From: an uncultured Oscillospiraceae bacterium
Lineage (GTDB): Bacteria; Bacillota; Clostridia; Oscillospirales; Acutalibacteraceae
Direction of reading: 5' to 3'
DNA: 9,645 bases
NCBI GenBank assembly: GCA_902495835.1
Contig: CABUYS010000048.1
Location: forward strand, 1 to 9,645
The translations under genes were made by a program, and so were the position numbers. The notes beneath the pieces are model-generated. The model ran no database searches. It had not been told where the DNA came from and saw only the letters and a program-made list of their open reading frames with translations. Numbering within the stretch: the stretch's first letter is position 1; the number at the start of each line of letters is the position of its first letter. Positions 6,087 to 9,645 of the stretch are shown piece after piece.

Positions 6087-7619
6087 ATGAAACTAAAAAA
6101 ATATTTTGCATTTTTAGTATCCATTTTAATGGGTATATGCATGTTTAATTTTTCAAGCATGGTAAATGCCGTGACAATTAGTGATAAAGGAAAATATACA
6201 TTGATGTTAGGTGCAGATGAAATGGATCCAACTATTGATGGTGAATATTTTAAGGTTATAAAATTTAATGTTGCAGAGGGCGAAACAACAGTTAAATTAT
6301 CTGAATTAACAAAAGGAATTTTACCTTTCAATGGAAAAAATGAATTTTCGCATTGGGAAACAACAGAAAAAAAGAAAGCCGGCGAAGAATTATCCCTAAA
6401 AGATTTTACCAGCACCGGTAACTTTTATAAATCAACAGGTGAAGAAGTTAACTACACCAATGGTTTAAGTCTTAACGCGAAATTTGAAGGTAAAGCATTA
6501 AAAGAAACAGGTAAATATTATTTAACTCTTGATGCATTCGGTGGCACAGTAAACGGTAAAGCAAAATTATTAATAGAAAGTAAAAAAGAAGATTTTAAAA
6601 CAGTTGATTTAACAAAATACACTCCTGTAAGGAAAGGTTATACTTTTAAAGGTTGGGATTTAGATGGTAAATTTGTAACTTCTGTTGATTCAAGTGCTTT
6701 TGCAAAAGATGTTGCAATTACTTTAACCGCTACATATACTAAAAATACTTTTGACGGAAGTGACAGAGTTATTGTCTTAGATGCTAACGGCGGAACAATT
6801 GACGGCAAAGCAACTAAAAAATATGACTATTTGGGCGGAGGAGATTCAGGAACATCTATGTCACTTTTACCATATGTACCTGTAAGAAAAGGATACACTT
6901 TTAACGGCTGGAATTCTAAAAAAGATGGAAGCGGAGATAATTATAAGTACATTTACTGGAGAGAATGGAGTAAGGATTTTGCAGGAACTGAAGGATTAAC
7001 TAGAGATGGAGTTTATAAAAATTCCAAAGGAGAACTCGTTGACGGTATTTATAAAAACTTAACGTTATATGCCTCTTGGACCAATAACTCAGGAGAGCCG
7101 GAAGAACCGGTTAAAGAACCGGTAAAAGAAATTAAAAGCACAGGAGAAACAAAAGCAAAAATAGAATTTGCAGACGGAATCAGCGGAGACTACGAATTAG
7201 ACGTTACACCTGTCGAAATTACGGAAAATTTAGCAAATAAAAACATTAAATATATCGTGGATATAAATTTGTTAGAAAATGGTCAAGTAGTTAAAATCAG
7301 TGATACTAAAATGAAAGTAAAAATTGCATTGCCCGAAGACTTAAAAGAATTTAACAAATATGAAGTAGTATATATTTCAGATGGCGAAATACAAGAAACA
7401 ATACCCGCAACAATAGAAGATGGATACATAGTATTTGAAACATCACATTTAAGTCAATATGGAATTATAGCCAGAAATGTTGAAGAAACAGAAGAAGCAA
7501 ATAATCCTAAAACAGGAGACAACAGCAATATTTTCGTATGGGTTTCTTTGTTCGCAGTAAGTGCATTGATTGCATTTGTAGCCATATTATATAGCAGAAA
7601 GAAAAAATCTACTGTTTAA
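6087..7619 (+). CDS. Surface protein 2: InlB-type repeats, shared C-terminal beta domain, NPKTG cell-wall anchor
   Basis: 510 residues; GGGAGG (6072-6077) precedes the ATG. A signal peptide likely ends after VNA (residue 28). Two clear Listeria-Bacteroides/InlB B-type repeats follow: residues about 143-218 (LTLDAFGGTVNG, YTPVRKGYTFKGW, TLTATYT) and 227-332 (IVLDANGGTIDG, YVPVRKGYTFNGW, LTLYASWT). Residues about 36-135 look like a degenerate third repeat. Such repeats are beta-grasp-like surface spacers or adhesin parts. An E/P/V/K-rich linker (about 337-350) leads to a domain at about 353-463 nearly identical to that of surface protein 3, ending ETSHLSQYGIIA, a pattern frequent in clostridial surface proteins. 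NPKTGD (473-478), a hydrophobic helix and an RKKK tail form the sortase signal. It has its own promoter. The ligand is unknown. Confidence 0.85.
   Translation: MKLKKYFAFLVSILMGICMFNFSSMVNAVTISDKGKYTLMLGADEMDPTIDGEYFKVIKFNVAEGETTVKLSELTKGILPFNGKNEFSHWETTEKKKAGEELSLKDFTSTGNFYKSTGEEVNYTNGLSLNAKFEGKALKETGKYYLTLDAFGGTVNGKAKLLIESKKEDFKTVDLTKYTPVRKGYTFKGWDLDGKFVTSVDSSAFAKDVAITLTATYTKNTFDGSDRVIVLDANGGTIDGKATKKYDYLGGGDSGTSMSLLPYVPVRKGYTFNGWNSKKDGSGDNYKYIYWREWSKDFAGTEGLTRDGVYKNSKGELVDGIYKNLTLYASWTNNSGEPEEPVKEPVKEIKSTGETKAKIEFADGISGDYELDVTPVEITENLANKNIKYIVDINLLENGQVVKISDTKMKVKIALPEDLKEFNKYEVVYISDGEIQETIPATIEDGYIVFETSHLSQYGIIARNVEETEEANNPKTGDNSNIFVWVSLFAVSALIAFVAILYSRKKKSTV
7116..7489 (+). repeat. Long direct repeat, copy 1 (C-terminal domain of surface protein 2)
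   Basis: This 374-base stretch is collinear without gaps with 8707-9080 (constant offset of 1591 bases) and highly similar, including many silent positions. It encodes the C-terminal beta domain. The anchor region after it is also similar, following a short insertion in copy 2. It marks a fairly recent duplication or gene conversion. Confidence 0.85.
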
Positions 7620-7785
7620 GTTTATAAAGTTAAATATTATATTTTTGGTATATAATTATTTGCAGGCAAATGCGCAAAAATATTTAGAATATTTTCCATA
7701 AACTTTGAAAAAGAGTTGAACTTAAATTGTTGTAACTGTTTATTTTGTACTTGAGGAAACTAAGATTTAAATAGGAGATGACGCT
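7620..7785 (+). promoter_or_regulatory. Promoter and structured leader of surface protein 3 (leader block copy 2)
   Basis: A perfect -10 TATAAT (7651-7656) has only a weak -35 (GTTAAA, 7629-7634, spacing 16). AAAATATT (7677-7684) and AATATTTT (7688-7695) form a small hairpin. AAACTTTGAAAA (7700-7711), TTAAATTGTTGTA (7722-7734) and ATTTAAATAGG (7765-7775) repeat the leader of surface protein 2. The last block here supplies the GGAG ribosome binding site for the ATG at 7786. The right arm TATTTTG (7741-7747) can pair with CAAAAATA near 7675, echoing the long stem of copy 1. Confidence 0.5.
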
Positions 7786-9228
7786 ATGAAAAATAAGATA
7801 ACAAAAAGATTTATTACAACGTTTTTTATGTTATTTATGGCACTTTCATTTATTCCGGCAACAATATTTGCGGCGACAGAAATTAATAAAGTAGAAATAG
7901 GAGCTGTAAAATTTGATTATTATGCAGGAGATAAACCAGATTCTTGGACTACACGAGGTGGTGAAACTGCATATTATTATGAAATAGAGTACGAATGCTG
8001 GGAACAAATGGAAAATAATGGAAAAGGCAAACTTGACCCAGTTAAATATTGGTATTCTGACGAGGAAAAAAATAATGCACTTAAAGACGAAGAGAAAATA
8101 ACAACTTTTGAAGAAGGAAAAACATATATGTATAGCATTTCTCTAAAAGCAAGAGATGAATATACATTTGCAGATAACACAGAAGTATATGTAAACAGCG
8201 AAAAAGCAAATTCGATGAGTATTTCGAAAGATAAAAAAATATTATTTGTTACTGCAATAAAAACGATAAAACCAACTCAACCTGTCCAAAAACAAGAAAT
8301 TGATGTTGTTGAAATTAATAATGCAACTTTAAAATTTAATGATGGTGATAAACCAGTATTTACCGGAACAATATCAGATACTAGATATAAGTTTGTATTT
8401 GAAGCATGGAGAACTAATGATGCAGGAATAAGCTCTGTAGATTGGTTTAATAATGAGGATCATCTTCCTTACTGGGGCGGAAAACTTATATCTACATTTG
8501 ATAAAAACAAAAGATATACTTATGAATTAGCACTTGTAACATCTGCGACAGGTAGTGATGAAGGATGGATTTTTGGATCAAACACCAAGTTAAAAATCAA
8601 TGGACAAGAAGTTGAATTTACACGTGCGAGTGATGATAATGAACAAGCGTTTAGTGTTAAAACAAAAATAACAATTGCACCCATGTCCACATCTTCAGAA
8701 CAATCAGAACCGGTAAAAGAAATCCAAAGCACAGGAGAAACAAAAGCAAAAATTGAATTTGCAGAAGGAATCAGCGAAGACTACGAATTAGATGTTACAC
8801 CTGTAGAAGTTTCCGAAAATCTAGCAAATAAAAACATTAAGTATATAGTAGATATAAACTTGTTAGAAAATGGTCAAGTAGTTAGAATCAGCGATACTAA
8901 AATGAAAGTAAAAATTGCATTGCCGGAAGACTTAAAAGGATTTAACAAATACGAAGTAGTTTATATTTCAGATGATGAAATACAGGAAACAATACCCGCA
9001 ACTATAGAAGATGGATACATAGTATTTGAAACATCACATTTAAGTCAATATGGAATTATAGCAAGAAATGTTGAAGAAAAAACAGAACAAGTTAATAATA
9101 GTAAAACAGATAATCCTAAAACCGGAGACAACAGCAATATTTTCGTATGGGCTTCTTTGTTCGCAGCAAGTGCATTGGCGATGCTTGGAATAACCGTTTA
9201 CAACAAGAATAAAAAATCTGTAGCTTAA
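7786..9228 (+). CDS. Surface protein 3: two Trp/Tyr-rich modules, shared C-terminal beta domain, NPKTG cell-wall anchor
   Basis: 480 residues; GGAG (7774-7777) lies 8 bases before the ATG. A signal peptide ends near IFA (residue 29). Residues about 34-157 (VEIGAVKFDYYAGDKP, YECWEQ, PVKYWYSD, KITTFEEGKTYMYS) and about 174-297 (VEINNATLKFNDGDKP, FEAWRT, STFDKNKRYTYE) are two copies of the module found once in surface protein 1. The first copy is closer to that of protein 1. The module was not recognised as a named family. After a Ser/Glu/Pro linker, residues about 311-426 are the domain shared with surface protein 2, then NPKTGD (443-448), a hydrophobic helix and a Lys-rich tail. The protein thus looks like a fusion of protein 1's module with protein 2's anchor half. 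It is probably peptidoglycan-anchored by a sortase encoded elsewhere; a binding role is inferred. Confidence 0.85.
   Translation: MKNKITKRFITTFFMLFMALSFIPATIFAATEINKVEIGAVKFDYYAGDKPDSWTTRGGETAYYYEIEYECWEQMENNGKGKLDPVKYWYSDEEKNNALKDEEKITTFEEGKTYMYSISLKARDEYTFADNTEVYVNSEKANSMSISKDKKILFVTAIKTIKPTQPVQKQEIDVVEINNATLKFNDGDKPVFTGTISDTRYKFVFEAWRTNDAGISSVDWFNNEDHLPYWGGKLISTFDKNKRYTYELALVTSATGSDEGWIFGSNTKLKINGQEVEFTRASDDNEQAFSVKTKITIAPMSTSSEQSEPVKEIQSTGETKAKIEFAEGISEDYELDVTPVEVSENLANKNIKYIVDINLLENGQVVRISDTKMKVKIALPEDLKGFNKYEVVYISDDEIQETIPATIEDGYIVFETSHLSQYGIIARNVEEKTEQVNNSKTDNPKTGDNSNIFVWASLFAASALAMLGITVYNKNKKSVA
8707..9080 (+). repeat. Long direct repeat, copy 2 (C-terminal domain of surface protein 3)
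   Basis: Partner of 7116-7489; ungapped and highly similar. Most protein differences are conservative or at exposed-looking sites (for example K to R, G to E). Homologous recombination between the copies could delete or fuse the intervening DNA. Confidence 0.85.
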
Positions 9229-9251
9229 TTTTAAATAAGCCTATATAAATT

Positions 9252-9282
9252 ATCCGCCGACAATGTTGTTGGCGGATTTTTG
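9252..9282 (+). terminator. Intrinsic terminator of surface protein 3
   Basis: ATCCGCCGACAA and TTGTTGGCGGAT form a near-perfect hairpin (one G-T pair) at 9252-9277, followed by a T-run. It is the most stable GC stem in the window and lies 23 bases after the stop codon. Confidence 0.9.
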
Positions 9283-9291
9283 TATTCAGAA

Positions 9292-9314
9292 AACCACGCG
9301 ATAGTCGCGTGGTT
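9292..9314. repeat. Subterminal hairpin of the IS200-type element
   Basis: AACCACGCGA (9292-9301) and TCGCGTGGTT (9305-9314) are exact reverse complements around a three-base TAG loop. This compact stem is characteristic of the left end of IS200-like elements and is probably the TnpA binding site. Confidence 0.75.
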
Positions 9315-9405
9315 CAGTGATAGCTTAAGCGATGTAAGAAGGGCAAAAAACTCCTTTTGGTATAGAACGGATTAGCGGTATGAAAATTCCTAAAAATAAA
9401 TCAAA

Positions 9406-9645
9406 ATGAGGGTCTTCAAAGTGAATGACATATAAGTTCGCTAGATACAAAGCGTAACTTAAAATACCATATAGTATCTGCACCGAAATATAGAAGGAAA
9501 GTATTTTATGGAGAAAAGAGATTAGAAATAGGAGCGATACTGAGAGAGCTATGCAAATGGAAAGGAGTAAACATAAGGAGGCAGAAGGTTATTCTAACCA
9601 CGCACATATGCTTTTAGAGATACCGCCAAAGATGAGTATATCAAG
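9406..9645 (+). pseudogene. tnpA: Frameshifted IS200 TnpA (Y1/HUH transposase), 5' part
   Basis: IS200 TnpA is a small single-strand transposase (about 150 residues) with an HUH motif and a catalytic tyrosine. Three frames must be joined here. ATG 9406 gives MRVFKVNDI and stops at 9433. From 9435 a second frame gives SSLDTKRNLKYHIVSAPKYR, then RKVFYGEKRLEIGAILRELC. From 9578 a third gives EAEGYSNHAHMLLEIPPKMS to the window end. Together these match the family pattern 'SL.HTKWN.KYHIVFAPKYRR' through 'EAeac.DHIHMLl.IPPKmSvS'. HAH is the HUH pair. Both junctions need one missing base restored (near 9433-9435 and 9576-9578), so the gene is probably inactive unless the sequence contains errors. 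The tyrosine helix lies outside the window. Confidence 0.85.

Larger units (their letters stand above)
9291..9645 (+). mobile_element. IS200-type insertion element, left end (continues beyond the window)
   Basis: The element starts with a subterminal hairpin (9292-9314), as in IS200/IS605 elements, which have no terminal inverted repeats but hairpins recognised by the Y1 transposase. A leader of about 90 bases and a decayed tnpA follow. The exact left cleavage site cannot be placed; it lies close to the surface protein 3 terminator. Insertion beside a terminator hairpin is in keeping with the habits of this family. Confidence 0.75.

Noticed and set aside
1..9645. CRISPR array, tRNA, rRNA or sortase gene
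   Set aside because: No evenly spaced short repeats, no cloverleaf-like segment, no ribosomal RNA motifs and no TLxTC-type sortase sequence were seen.

Overview
The window looks like a chromosomal piece of a low-GC Firmicute, most likely an anaerobic clostridial lineage. Four things point there: AT-rich DNA with strong GGAGG ribosome binding sites, three NPxTG-anchored Gram-positive surface proteins, a protein domain resembling the C-terminal DNA-binding domain of Spo0A, and an IS200-type element. No genus is claimed.

Left part (1-2080), mostly minus strand. A convergent terminator (40-64) is followed by a VOC/glyoxalase-fold gene (452 to 63). Next comes a two-gene unit transcribed leftward from about 2035. 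It starts with a 34-residue cysteine-containing peptide (2009 to 1905) with a very strong ribosome binding site. Overlapping its end is a multi-pass membrane protein (1917 to 605) whose cytoplasmic tail aligns well with the Spo0A DNA-binding domain rather than with a histidine kinase. The promoter carries a perfect 7-base 0A-box (TGTCGAA) just upstream of its -35. This resembles a peptide/receptor signalling pair whose receptor may itself be the transcription factor, and it is the most unusual content of the window. As given, the membrane gene needs a one-base frame correction near a run of six A at 1773-1778.

Middle (2100-3367). Two inverted repeats, the second a terminator, precede a plus-strand gene (2341-2736) for a small sigma-70 region-4-like protein of the type common on integrative elements. 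A 630-bp non-coding stretch follows.

Right part (3368-9228). Three large secreted surface proteins are encoded in a row on the plus strand, each with a signal peptide and an N-P-x-T-G-D sorting signal, membrane helix and basic tail. They are mosaics. Protein 1 has a beta-helix-like repeat region plus a Trp/Tyr-rich module. Protein 2 has InlB-type repeats plus a C-terminal beta domain. Protein 3 has two copies of protein 1's module joined to protein 2's C-terminal domain. Proteins 2 and 3 also share related leader DNA. No sortase gene is present in the window.

End (9252-9645). After a strong terminator an IS200-type element begins with its subterminal hairpin. Its tnpA reading frame is broken by at least two one-base deletions and runs off the window.
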